In this document: positions 1-13,100 of the stretch, one piece after another
How the letters are laid out: every line of letters begins with the position of its first letter
How positions within the stretch are numbered: position 1 is the first letter of the stretch
DNA from: Siphlonurus alternatus
Taxonomy: Eukaryota; Arthropoda; Insecta; Ephemeroptera; Siphlonuridae
DNA length: 64,000 nt
Direction: 5' to 3'
Assembly: GCA_949825025.1 (NCBI GenBank)
Contig: OX463778.1
Span: 22,253,551 to 22,317,550 of the forward strand
Notes under the pieces: generated by a model
What the model saw: the letters and a program-made list of their open reading frames with translations, nothing else
The model's database searches: none
What the model was told of the DNA's origin: nothing
Translations under genes and position numbers: made by a program

Positions 1-126
1 CAAATTGTGAAAGTTCTACAAACATAGTTCTGTTCTCTACTAAAGAATTATTTTGCAAAAATACAATTACATGAAATAAAATAAATAAGATTTAGAATAT
101 AATATAATGCGCAGAGACCCTATATA

Positions 127-418
127 GAGACCTCCGTGTCTTATATGGCCAGGGATTTGATCAGAGCTTCACTCATGGATAAATTATATCCATGAGTGAA
201 GCTCTGATATTTCTTCCATGGCTTCACTGTAACTGAGAGTGGCGGCGCTGCTAAATGTTCAGCACGGCCCGGTTCTTGCTTGCTAAAATTGCCCATGCAG
301 CCATGCATCAGCGAGAACCAGGCCGTGCCGCTGCGATTCAGTGGTGCCGCCACTCTCAGTTACAGTGAAGCTCAGCCAAGCTGGTCAAATTTCTGGCCAT
401 AAGACACGGAGGTCTCTG
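127..418. repeat. fold-back MITE-like element
   Basis: Inverted arms begin with gagacctccgtgtcttat on the left and its reverse complement (ataagacacggaggtctc) on the right. Pairing continues through an inner block with ctgagagtggcggc and its complement. A smaller perfect palindrome (about 158-208, around tcatggataaattatatccatga) sits inside the left arm. No coding capacity and no clear target duplication were seen. Confidence 0.8.
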
Positions 419-722
419 TATAATGCGCGCGCGTTACAGTGCATGGCGCATATATTATATACTGTCCTCAGGCCTCGTGAAGCTCTAAAAAATTCTTTTG
501 GTAAAATTTCTCACTGTAAAGCCGCGTTCATGTACTCGGAAATTGATACAAGGCATTCAACTCGTTTAACGCCATAGTACACGTAGCTCCGTAAGAAATT
601 CTAGGAGACCTTGATTTTGCTACGGCATACCGTAGCAGTTTTCGAATATGTGAACGCGTCTTTTAAGACACAGCTAGAGGTCTGTGGAATAGAATAAATT
701 TATTTCTATGATTAAAATTTGA

Positions 723-771
723 TTGCACAGTATAATATATATATATATATTATTATATATATATATATTAT
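723..771. repeat. AT microsatellite
   Basis: Alternating AT run, interrupted once near the middle by ttattat. Confidence 0.85.
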
Positions 772-2672
772 CATTGCTATAAATAATACACAGCATAATA
801 TAGAAATATCCAATATTCCAAGATAGAACTAATATTAATTTTTTATAATATTATGTACATTTATGTATAATTCTTGATTGTTTTAACTTTAAAATTTATG
901 CATTAAAATAATTATGTGATTAAAAATCATTAACCATGCACCTAGTCTTGTGCATGGTTAAAGATTCATCATAGAACCTATTTCAACTTCAGAATTAATT
1001 ACGACAAACTTATTTTTGCTTGCATCATATGATCATGTCTATAGTCCGCTAATCATCATTTTTTCAAGTAATATTTTATTATTTATTTTTCAAACGATTA
1101 AATTATAATATGACTCTCCTTGTTACCTTCATTGCCTTAATATCCTCATTTAAATGGTGAACCATTTTGAGGACATCAAGGGCCAACAACATATAATACT
1201 TTTTTCCGTTGAGAAAAATTATTATTGTATCTAAACATTTGTTGTATCAGCATCTCAGAACAGCTCATATATCTATAGGACTTGTCCAAATTGATGGCTT
1301 TTCATATATTTACTACATTAATTATTAATTGGTTTAACCATCTCCTAGCTAGCTGATTAAATTTCTCCCAAGGCATATTTTCCAAGCAGATCTCGAGGAT
1401 ACTTAAATTTATAAATTAATTACATATACATAAAATATATATTTGAATTGTTTAATTTAGTTTATTTACAGTATTTGAGTTTTTTGTGTATTAGTTTTCA
1501 TAGTGCACAAATACTAAATACTACAAACATAATTTATTATAAAATTACATTACAATCATGATGCTATACCCATTTTTTTTTTTTTTTTTTACAAATTAAT
1601 ATTGTTGTTATTCCAAATTAGTTAAGTGTAACAAGCTGCACTTTGCTTAACAATTAGTAAGGAATTTTATGATCATGTTGATAGCATAAATTTAAAAGTT
1701 TTCATACTTATTTTAAGAATGCCTGATATCAATTAACACTTGTCTTGTTCAATCACTTTTATAAGCAATGTTACCAATAATCACTGTATTTGAGACTCTC
1801 TGAAATAATTAATAGATAAAAAAAAAAAAAAAAATTATATACTGTCATTGTAATATCAACAGTCATGTATTAATATTGTGTTTGTCTTTTAGCAACTACT
1901 ATCAGAACCAAAAAAGATGTGCCCCTCTGCTTATGGGACTTAAATTGTACGTCATTCAGGGGTACACCTTTTTGAATCTGATAGTAGGAGCCCGATTGTG
2001 TATACGGTGCAGCAAATTGGATTGCAATTTTCAAGTTTCTCAAATTTGCTACTTTTTCTCTCCATCGATGACAAAACAGTTAACATTTTTTTTCTTTATC
2101 AATAAAACCTTATAAGTTTACAGCACAGCATAATTGATGCTGTTTAAAACAAATTTTGTCTTTATCTCCCATGCACTTACATCATATATATCAGCTACAT
2201 TGTCATTACGTTTGGTCTTCATATCGATGGAACACAACTCAAGAAGTTTATATTTACACGCATAAAAACATTCTCCACATATTTTGTCTGCATAGTGTAC
2301 AAAGCTTCACAATGCTATCACTCAAGCTTTGACGCCAAACATCTCTCATCACGTCACCCATAAAGCCTGTGAAAAAAACACACTTATGTCCTAAAAAAGT
2401 AAGTTGGTACAAGAAGAATCAATTACAGAACATATACCATACATAAATTCAGACCTTATATTAATGTTTTTTAGAAAAATTGTAAGAAATGTTAATACTG
2501 TAGTAGAAATATTCTCCTTTATACAGTACACTTTTATTTTCATCTCCCTCCTTTTTTTAAAGGTATAAATATGTAGTTAAATCTGCTAAAAGACATACAT
2601 TCTACCAATGTGAGATAACAAAATATTTGTGTATATTTTATAATATACATTTTATGCCTTTGTTTTAATAAG

Positions 2673-2746
2673 CACATGCGATAGAAAAATATTTGTTGGG
2701 AAGGGAGGAAGGATCGGAAGGAACAAATATTTTTCTATCGTATGTG
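2673..2746. repeat. short hairpin, 25-bp arms
   Basis: Arms 2673-2697 and 2722-2746 are complementary at 24 of 25 positions (cacatgcgatagaaaaatat against its complement), with a 24-nt purine-rich loop. It could be a miniature inverted-repeat element or a pre-miRNA-like fold. Sequence alone does not decide. Confidence 0.6.
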
Positions 2747-3491
2747 TTTCTATCTTCTTTAAATAAATAAATATCGCTTACTGTAGTTCAATTTTTTCAA
2801 ATAATTAATTTGTTTTAATAAAACAATAAAATATTAGATTTTATAACCTACAAAATAATGCTTTTTTTTTCCAGTTGTGCAATGTCCTAAAGAGATTTAT
2901 ATTACTAAAACAATATTAAAAAACAATTACAAAAAACATGTCTTGTGTATATTCTGAAACTTTTTACTCAAACTCACACATTAATCATATCGCTTTTACA
3001 TATTATAATACATAGTCACTCAATTATTCTTCAACAACCAAGTTATTTGTCAAATGCTATTCCAAAAAATGTAACTAGAAAATAGAGATTAAATAGATAA
3101 ACAAATAATATGTATGTGAATAATATAAATATTATTTAAGTAATTACATTTACAGGCCTCTATTTTATTGGTTTTATAAAAATGGGACGATTCAGTTTGA
3201 TGTACTATGTATAAAAGTGGAAGTTGAAAATTTTAACAATATTGAATAGAAAAAAATATATATACATATTAAAAAAAATCTGATCCCTCAGGTGATTCAG
3301 ATTGGATGGACTGGGCTTGAACAATTTAAAAGGAGTGGGAGGAGGCCCTAGACCATCTATGTTGAAACAAAACGGATCTCCGAGAGTACCTGTTAGTGTC
3401 AAACCAAATGGGAAAACTCCCTACTTACTATGTATGTTCAGTATCATCTTTAACAGGGAATTATAATCCACATGTTTTTCTTTTTTTTTTT

Positions 3492-3520
3492 GGGGGGGGG
3501 GTAGGGGGGTGGGGGGGGGG
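3492..3520 (+). repeat. G-rich tract with G-quadruplex potential
   Basis: Three long G runs (10, 6 and 10 Gs) separated by TA and T follow a poly-T tract. This is strongly unlike the AT-rich surroundings and resembles the G/C tracts inside the hAT MITE copies in this window, but no terminal repeats flank it. Confidence 0.6.
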
Positions 3521-3967
3521 AGATAAATGTTATAGTGATATTAGACTTTCCATAAATTGAAACATTGAAAAAGTAGAAGTGATGTACATCCTTTGAATGT
3601 TTCACTGGCCACAAGAAGGGAAAACACTTCACTTTATAAAATTAACAATTAATTAACATATATTTAAATGACAAATGTTCATAAAAAAGAACGGTACCAG
3701 ACTACATTAGATTTACCTACTGTCACCTTTAAATACACATCAGACAACAACAAGAAAATTCTACATATGGGAATTTAACCACACAGTTCTTTTTTTTTTT
3801 TTTTTTTGTTCAAAAATTGTTGTAATTATCTGACATTATCAGTGGCATTAGCACAACTTATTCTTGTAGCCAAAACTATGCTAATGTTATCAGCGTATTG
3901 ACGTATAAGCATATCTTGCACTATTGACATTAATGTATTCTAAGGTAATACAATATTTTCTATTCTA

Positions 3968-3973
3968 TTTATT
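3968..3973 (-). terminator. candidate polyadenylation signal of the MBD-F-box gene
   Basis: An AATAAA on the minus strand, about 190 nt downstream of the stop codon at 4160. This is motif and position only; the region is AT-rich, so chance matches are common. Confidence 0.3.
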
Positions 3974-4159
3974 GCTCTCTATACACTTCTAATATCTACT
4001 TCAATAATTATGTTAAAATAGTAAAACAAAAACACATAAATTTAAAAATAAACAAAAAAATGTGATGTTAAATTAATTAAATGATAAACTTGTGATGATT
4101 AGTTATAGTAGTACGTATTTAAAAGGTACATGTATGTATATGGTGATAACTATAATATA

Positions 4160-7100
4160 CTATTCTTGTTTTCTAAAGTCCCAATCCGACATGGTTTGAC
4201 GCCAAGTGGACTGGAAAGTCACTTTGTTCACTATCACCTTAGTGTTTGGCAAGCCATTGCATAAAGTTGTATTTAGCCTTGACATCGGCAGTAACTCCAG
4301 CTGATCCAGTTTCATCAGGTTCTTCTTGTCACCGGCAATCTCCTCCACTGGCATGTTGTAGTTGGATATATTAGGCACTGGTATGAGTACAGGTATGCAG
4401 TCTTCAGACTCATCACCAGGTGACAAGATACATGCTCGCTTTGTGTGAACCAACGACTGAATGATTCCAATCACTTCATTAGTGACTATCCATGTGAAAT
4501 GTTCTAGATCTTTTAGACGTAATACACCTCGAAGTATTAACTGACATGTCCGAGCACCCTGCAAGACAGATAACAATTAAATTAGAAAATAATAAAAATA
4601 TACATTGCTGATGAAAAATATATAGAAAAAAAATTGAGTTAAGTTTTTTTTTTCCCTCATATTTTTATACCCCACATTTCTTTATTTTCTTTATTTTTTT
4701 TAAAGGAAATGTTAACCGGTAATTTTTTTAACCAAAAGAATTGTTAATGAGTGAAACAACAATCAATAAAAAAAAGTAACAACTCCTAAAACAATTTTTT
4801 TTTTAATTTTTTACTATAAAAAAGTCAAAGACGTAATACAGGTCTACATACTGATTATTAATTATTCATTACTTATTCATGATTATTCATACTGATAATT
4901 AACTTATACTTACATGAGTTACATAGCTGGGCACTATGAGCAGTTTACGAAGGTTGATGCATGAGCCTATGACCTCATCACAGCCTGGGCTTGCCTCTAC
5001 ATTGACCAGCTCAAGGTGAGTCAGTTTGGGCAGGCTGGCCACCGCCGCCAACAGGTGTAGCACTCCATCACGCTCGGCCCCAGACACAGACACCAGCTTC
5101 TCGAAGCGTAGTCTTCGCAGCTGTCTGAGCTGGCACAGAGCCTTGGCCACAAGCGAAGCTTGCTCCACCAGCCCTGGGCAGTCTCCAAGCTCCAGCAGCT
5201 CCAGACTCGTCAGGTATGACAGTGCAGAAGCCACATCGCAGCCAGGGAGCAGACGCACCGACGTCAATGACTGAAGCAGCAAAACATACAATGGAGTATC
5301 GACCTCAATTTTTTTTATTGCAGAAATGAATAGAGGGTGCCAAGTTATGCTACCCTGATTTTTTTCAGATTTTTTAGAGCCTGGGAACTATTTTTAAAAA
5401 AATTATTGAAAGTCCTTTTTGTGACGTCACGCGGCGGCAAGTCCTATATTTTTCTTAAGGAGCGGCGTCTCGTGACTTCACAAAAAGAACTTTCAATAAT
5501 TTTTTAAAAATAGTACCCGTACTCTAAAAAATCTGAAAAAAATCATGGTAGCATAACTTTGCACCCTCTATCCATTTCTGCAATAAAAAGAAAATGAGGT
5601 TGATACTCCATTAGATAAGGGTCTAGTTATAATTTAAACTCACCAATGATAAAATAAGAGTTTAGACCTCTTTTTTTTTTTTTTTTTTTTTTCTTTTTTT
5701 TTTTTGTAGAAATGGATAGAACGTACAAAGGTATGCTACCCTAATTTTTTTTCGGATTTTTTAGAGCCCGGGAACTATTTTTAAAAAATTATTGAAAGTT
5801 CTTTTTGTGACGTCTAGAGACGCTACTTCTTAAGAAAAAGATAGGACTTGCCGCCGCGTGACGTCACAAAAAGGACTTTCAATAATTTTTTAAAAATAGT
5901 TCCCAAGCTCAAAAAAATCTGAAAAAAATCAGGGTAGCATAACTTTGCACGCTCTATCCATTTCTGCAATAAAAAATTTTTAGGTCGATACTCCATTCCA
6001 TTGACAAAGAGGATGCCCGACTTAGAGAATGTTGCCTATTTTTCCCTCTGATTTACTCTTAATACTATACTTTACTGACATCAGAAACATCAATAAAACT
6101 TACCAGCTGCTTGACTTTGCTGATGTAATTCAAGAGTTGGAAATTTTCTAAAGACATTCCATGAAAGCTCTTCAGCCTTAGACCTCGAAGTTCGTGGAGT
6201 TCACCAATGGACTTCAAATTCAGATGATCCCCTCTGCAAAAGAAACATTATATTACCATATTGCTTTCAGAAATTTCTTACATAGTTAATGTTTGAAAAA
6301 TTTCTCGAGGAACTGTACTTCATTCCATGTAAACAATAATATTTAATACTGTACTGTATTAAACTGATAACCCAATTGTATGTCACCAGAGTACCAGAGC
6401 TGCAGAGATCACACACGTTGTTCTATTTTTTGTTCAAAAATTTTAAATTATTACAGTACTGCAGGTACTAAAAAGAGGGGAATGGCTTCAGCTTTTATAT
6501 TTTTATTGAATTTTTTATTGATATACAGTATTTTTATTGATGTATTAAAAAAAATTGTCAAACTTATTATTGAACCAAAAAAATATTACCACCCTAAGCC
6601 ATAAAAAGGAATTTCAGCAGTGGAATGGGGCATTATGTCATCACATCTCGAGGACTACATACTGGGAGGACGGCCTAGGACAACTTATTGAAGAACCTCG
6701 ATACTCGACAATTCTCGCCAACCTTCGGAAAGTCCGATAAATGAGCCACGTGCTCGGGCGGTTTCTTTGAGGACGTCAAAGATTTGACAGCTTGACAGAT
6801 TTGACAGATGGCTAATAAAGCAGCATCTTTGACCGCGGTATCTTTGTAGCTGAGCTGACTCTAGACCAATCAAATGCGATAGAAAAGTCAAGTTCGTGAC
6901 GTCACTGGGTTGAGGAAATAGTGGCGCGTTGGCGGCAAAAAAGTTAGGCCGTCCTCTTGTATGTAGTCCTTGATCACATCTGTGCTTGCACAGCCAAAAG
7001 GGCTGCTCTGCATGCGCCAATGTGATGACAAAAGCCCCACTTCACTACTACGTCTTAGAATTAGAGGGGGGGGGTGCAATAACAAGTAAGCTGAAGCCGT

Positions 7101-10100
7101 TATACTCCTTTAATAAGATAAAAACAACATTAAAAAGAAACAGCTTGTTAAATATTTTGTACTGTCTTACTTGACAGTGATGGCAGTGGCTGAGAGATGC
7201 TCCAGGTACGGACAGGTTTCTGCAACTCTAGCCACCACACTCGCAGGGCAGCGACAGAGGTCAAGGCGGCGTAAAGAGGGTGCTACTCCCTGCAGGGCTA
7301 CACAGAACTCTTGCCACACGGCCTGTGCTTCCTCCTCCCTTTTAGGCAACAGTGTCTTACGAAGATCTAGATGTGTGCTTCCGTGACGCTTCAGAGCAGA
7401 GATACAACCTCTCCAGTCTTGCACCCGAGAGTTTTTCATCCTAATAGAGCTCCACTGTAAAAAGCAAATCATAATTTTAAATTAAAATTTTATATATAAA
7501 ACTAAAAGAAAAAGCACCCTGAATAACTGCTAAATGTGAAAGATGCAATAGTAACCAAAACGAAGTAAAAGTGATGAAAATAATGCTCCAAAATAGACAA
7601 AAATAAATAAACACATGTAACAAAAATAAAGAAGATGGAAAGAAATGAAGATAGTTTGATGCAAAGATTGCCACTGGAAGTAGCTAGCAGATATGTTGCT
7701 TTCTGACTACTTTTCAATATACTAATTAATGTGTAAAAACTGCTCACCAGAGATCTATGCTCCGAGACGTCTCTCCACACTCTGCACACTTGGCTGGCTC
7801 GCAGCAGCTCCTGCACTGTGAGGTAGCGGAACACCCCCAAAAGTGCTTGGTACGAGGCGGACAGTTGCTCCGTGAAACTGAAGCCTCCAGTAGGTGGCGC
7901 TCTTCTCATCACCTCTCGTTGCTTGGACGCACCTTCCTCTGCCGTCCTGCCAGGTCAAGTAGGTTAGTTTAACTGTTATTCTCATTTTGAACAAACTCGT
8001 AACTCAATTTATTGAAAAACAAATTAAAGAATCCAAGATTTGTTTAACTATTTCAGTACAATAGTCAAACAAATCTTGGATTCTTTTTGCCTTTAATTTG
8101 TTTTTCAATAAATTGTCCCAGACTTGCCTTGAAGCTTTATATGAGAATTTAAAATGGATGATCAAAAAGCCAATAAACAAAAAGTGAAACCTTGTTGTAT
8201 CCTTTCATTACAAGACTAAATCTAAATTATTTTAAAATAATTCAACTGCACAAGAAAGTATAATGAAAGAAGCAAGTTTACCATTGTTTTGCTTAAACTG
8301 AACACTGGTATTGGTCACAAGTGGCATCTGATTTTAACTTCCTGACTCTTCATGGACCTGACCTTATCATGTATCACATTTAGAGAAAACAAGAAAAGAT
8401 TTACTTAGGTACAGAAGCTGATGTGCTTGGTGTTGCTGCTATCATGCTTGTCACAGGAACACATGGAGAGGCACCAGTAGTGTTCACCAACATGAACTGA
8501 GGTTGCTGCTGAACTAGCGACTCTTGAGGCTCTGCTGGTGTCATCAGAAACATGCCTCCAGGGTTACCTGGCATCCCTGGCTGATTAACCAAAATGGAGC
8601 CCTTGGGTAGAATTGGGTTTGAACCACCAATCAAGTGAGAACCCACAGTTGGAAGTAATTGGATCGGAGGCTGACCTAAGATTGTCATTGGGGCAGGTGC
8701 TGGTGTCAAGTTTTTATTTGCATCTGTAATATCATTACTATCTGAAGGAACACTAAGAGTAGGTTGTGAATTATTTCTAGGAATTACAATATATTTTTTA
8801 CCATTCATCAGAGCTAAGGATTGTGGTGAAGATTGATCAGTAGGTGGTCTCATGACGGGAGCTGGGGCTGGTTGGAGGGGTGCAAGAGGAGGACGCCATG
8901 CTCCAAAGGAATAGAGCACTTTGCCACCTGCTACTGCTGCGTCAGGCATTGGTACTCGGACGAGCCGCTGTAGCATGGGCATGGGAGCATTCATGCCAGG
9001 AATAGACTCGCCAGGATGAGGCAAACGTTGAAGACGAGGCAATATGTCTGGTGTGTTTGGAGAAGAGCTTGATGCTCCACTCAAACTCATCACAGGTACC
9101 AGAGCAGGTGGGGGAGGAACTTGTTGTAACCTTGGCACGTCGTTGCCTATTTTGGAAGCCATGCTTATTTTCTCCCGACGACAGTTCTGTTAACACAAAC
9201 AAAATCAGTTAATAATGTTAAATTGTATTAATCCTGAATAAATTATGAAACTTACTGGACAGACATAGCCATGTAGGTTCTCAGAGTTTGCAAGAGTAAG
9301 ACCGACACAGACTGGATGATAGAGGCAGACACATACGCTGCACTGTAACGAGGGAATCAACCCAGCAGCACTGGCACAGCGAATAGAGCATGGAGGCGTG
9401 AGTCCCCTGTAACAATATTCATAATACTGAACTCTGCGACTTTTTTTGTCAACAACAATTTAACTCATGAATCAATCAATCAATTCAAGCTTTTTGTTAC
9501 ATTATATGTATACTGCATTTTTGTTAAACTATGCAAATAAATACAGTTTAAGGTAAATCCTGAAATAGATTTTGTGAAAAAGATTGTTGCCCAATTGCAA
9601 TAGATGAGGTCTAACTTTAAGCCAGGCTTAACTTTGTTGATTTTGATTGTTGCAATCTAATCAAAATCAATAAACCTAAGCCTGGATTTATGCAATGAGC
9701 TTACAGGGCGTCAATTTTTTTTATAGGATCAATCAAAAGGGAAGGTTGAAAAATACCCATGTGATTTTTTTTCTTTTATTCATCTTTTTTTTTAATTTAA
9801 AAAGGTTAAGTGACCTGGATCCTCCGTCCAAAATGCCTATGACATCATTACATTATTTGGTCAAGCAAACAATCAACTACATATAAAATTCCTTTCACAT
9901 AGTCCGATTTTATTGCAAAAACATGCCACAACATGTGCCGCAACAAATGTACCGCTATAAGAAAATCAAGTGGAGCTTGATTTTTTTTGCAAAAGTGTTG
10001 CGGCGTGATTGTGAAAGAAGCCTGAAGGGGCATTTCCATGGAGCGTGCAAAGCGAGAGGCTTGACGCGGCGAGAAAGGCACACTTGCTTCAATGTCATAT

Positions 10101-13100
10101 GGCGGCCATGTTGGCGTGGAAAAATCGCTGCGCGATTTAATCGCTGCGGGAAAGCGATTTTTCCACGCCAACATGGCCGCCATATGACATTGAAGCAAGT
10201 GTGCCTTTCTTGCCGCGCCAAGCCTCGCTTTCCACGCTCCATGGAAATGCCCCTTGACGCAAGCTTGCAAAAAGTTAAAAAAAAAAAGTTGAATTGTTGC
10301 TTGTTTATTAATTACATGTTTCTTTGATTGTTTTAGGTGCATTATATGTATAGTGAAGTTATTTAATTGCTTGTATGTCTAAAGAATGTAATGCTGTCTT
10401 AACTAGGCTTTGCAGACGGAGCCTCCAGGTTACTTGATCATTTGATCTCCATTTTAGACATGATGTGGTATTAAAAGGAAGCAAAAATTTCAATGGGGTA
10501 CTATTCAATCTCCTCATTTGATTTTGACCCAAAAAAATGACTCCGTATAAGTTCATTTGATGTTTAACACCTGCTGTTTAGAAGCATATCCCAACCCCAC
10601 TTATCCTGTATTTAACAACAATTAAAATGCACTGGTTTATGTATATTATTATGAAACACAATTATCATTGAGCATAATATGGAATAGGAAGATTAGGATG
10701 AAGAAAGTAATGATGCCAGTGTTTTTCATTATTTTGACAAGTTCAACCTCCTCAGTAATAATTTTATTTGTTCCTTGACTTACTTGGTAGAGCTTCCATC
10801 ATATTGTGCCTCAAGGTTTTGACGAAAAGCCTGGCTGCTCCCTGCATGGCCCCATGCTGATGGAGAGTTGCTGATCTTGCTCACAGACGAGGTCTTGCTG
10901 ACTGCTGAGCTGGCTTTTGCCACCAGTACAGCAGGCTTTGAGCTAGGCGTAATCTTGACAGCACCTGGGACCTGCTTGTTAGCCTCCAAGTCTGTAGGAC
11001 GAGGCATTAGAGATTCCATTGGTACAGTTGTAATCCGTCCTTTTGTAGAAATTTTCAACTTTGGAACCTTCAGTGATTTTGCCTCAGGTGAAGATTTAGA
11101 AGGGCGCTTTAAGACATTAACCTCAGGCTGAAAAATTAATTTAAAAAAATATTACAAAGTTAATTATGAAGTGGAACTTATTTTTAGCGATATAACTAGG
11201 GGAGAGGTATTTTTGAAAGGCTTTATTACAGATAGAGCCTGTAATAAAAAAAATTAAAACATTGAAAATTTATGCTATACAGTTGGGTTAATTGATAGCT
11301 AATTTTTGAAGCAGTACTAATATTACTGTCAATGACTAGCCACTTTCTACAAGAAATGAAAAGGGACAATATTATACAATATTTTTCTCTTTATAACTCC
11401 TCTTTCTATGTTAATAAACCCCCTTTTTCCCGTTAAATAATAACTTGTCTCTACCTTCTTTTTGGCTTCCCTGATGATTTCCAAGTTGGGGTCATTCACT
11501 CCAAGAGGATCCTTGAGAAAGGTAAAGTTTCCAGAAGTTAAATTGTAGTGCTGGTCTTCCACTGTAACATAAACATCAGCATGAGTCAGCATCCATTACT
11601 ACAGTTCTGTATTCTCAACTTACAGTACTCTGCTATTTCTCGAGAGGAGCGTAACTTGCGATTTTCGGGAGTGTAGTAATAAATATCTGCAAGTCTACGT
11701 TTGTTGGAGCCACCATCCACCGTGCTTCGGTACACTATCTCTCGCTTAAACCCTAGGAGGAAAAAAGAAAAAAATAATTACGTAGTTCAGTTTTAGGAAC
11801 ACGGTCTTACAATATGCAGTACAGTATATGATATTAAGTATGGTAAGGTTTTTTTTTTTTTTTTTCTAATAAGCATACAAAAAATTAAGTACTGTACATG
11901 ATACTTTTATTCTGGTAAAGCTCCTTATGGCAATACAAAAATGTTAGTGTGTTAACAAGCTCTATTGACCCACTTATTTCTGTATTTATGTATTATTAGT
12001 TGGTATTTAACTCCCAATCAAGTTGGGGTGGTTAAGCACCAGCACCTGGGTCAAGACGAAGGTGCCCGCCAGATCATGTTTGTGTTATTATTAATATTTT
12101 CTTTGTTTGGTAAACCTAGCATAATGTTGAAAACTCACCATATTGGAATGGCTTCCTGAATGCAGCATTTGTGAGTGGTAGGCTTTGCCTACTTGCAGGC
12201 TTGTTTCTGTTGCGGGGGCTCGCTGAGAGATGACTTGACGTGGAAGAAGGCGCAGGGGAGGGAGCGGTACTCTCCGTCTCCAGGCTGGACACAGACTCTG
12301 ACCTCCGAAGAGACTGTTGCTTCCACCAATCATCTTGCAGATGCACTATGTCCACCGAATCTGTAGAAAGTCAATAAACATCAATAGCATTTCTTTTTAA
12401 ATCCAATCAACTGAGGCAAGACTAACCAAACAAACTAAGAAGCAAAAATTTGGTTAAATTTAATACATCAAATACTGTCCCTCGTCCAGAATAATGAGCT
12501 ATCTGCCTATCATGATTTCATTGCAACAATAAGTTATCTACAATGTCAGGTGAGCGCAATTATGAGCTGTAAATCAGTATAAAATAAAGTTCATAATTGC
12601 GCTCACCTGAAATAGCAGATAGCTCATTATTGCAACGAAATTGCGGTAAGCAGATAGCTCGCTCATTATTCCAGACGAGGGACAATATATAATACTGAAC
12701 TTATAAAAATAAAACAAAATTGTGATATTCTTCCTTTACATTGCAAATTAAGCATGAAAAAGAAGTGTGGGGGGGGGGGGGGATAACTTACCAAATTCTA
12801 CTTTGTTGATGTTAAGCTTTTCAAAATCAATGACCAAAACATTACTCTTTTCATTAGTAAAACCCTCAAAGTCATTATCAAGTTCAGAAAGCTGTAGAGC
12901 ATCTAGGTTTATACATTCCTGGCTCCCAACTGGTGCCGATTTGGTTGACAAATCAAACAATTCCTTGTCCTCATCTAGGCTCCCAACTTTGGTCTTCTCT
13001 GGGATGGAAGGCCCAGTACTATCTTCAACTTCTGGTAACACAAACTGAGCATCTTCATCTGGAGCGTCAATGCTGCTTTTATCTTGCATTTCTTCATCTC

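Larger units (their letters stand above)
1..4159. other. gene-poor AT-rich flank downstream of the MBD-F-box gene
   Basis: No coding region was supported here. The stretch holds a fold-back repeat (127-418), an AT microsatellite (about 723-771), a short perfect hairpin near 920-960, a 25-bp-arm hairpin (2673-2746), a G-rich tract (3492-3520) and several poly-T runs. The short open frames present have no splice support, no domain and low complexity. Confidence 0.6.

Noticed and set aside
6380..7174. Several 60-110-aa frames between LRR exons 9 and 10
   Set aside because: They lie in an intronic fold-back element and are shadows of its inverted arms.
9923..10342. Three overlapping 95-164-aa open frames on both strands
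   Set aside because: They mirror each other across a palindromic element and have no domain or splice support.
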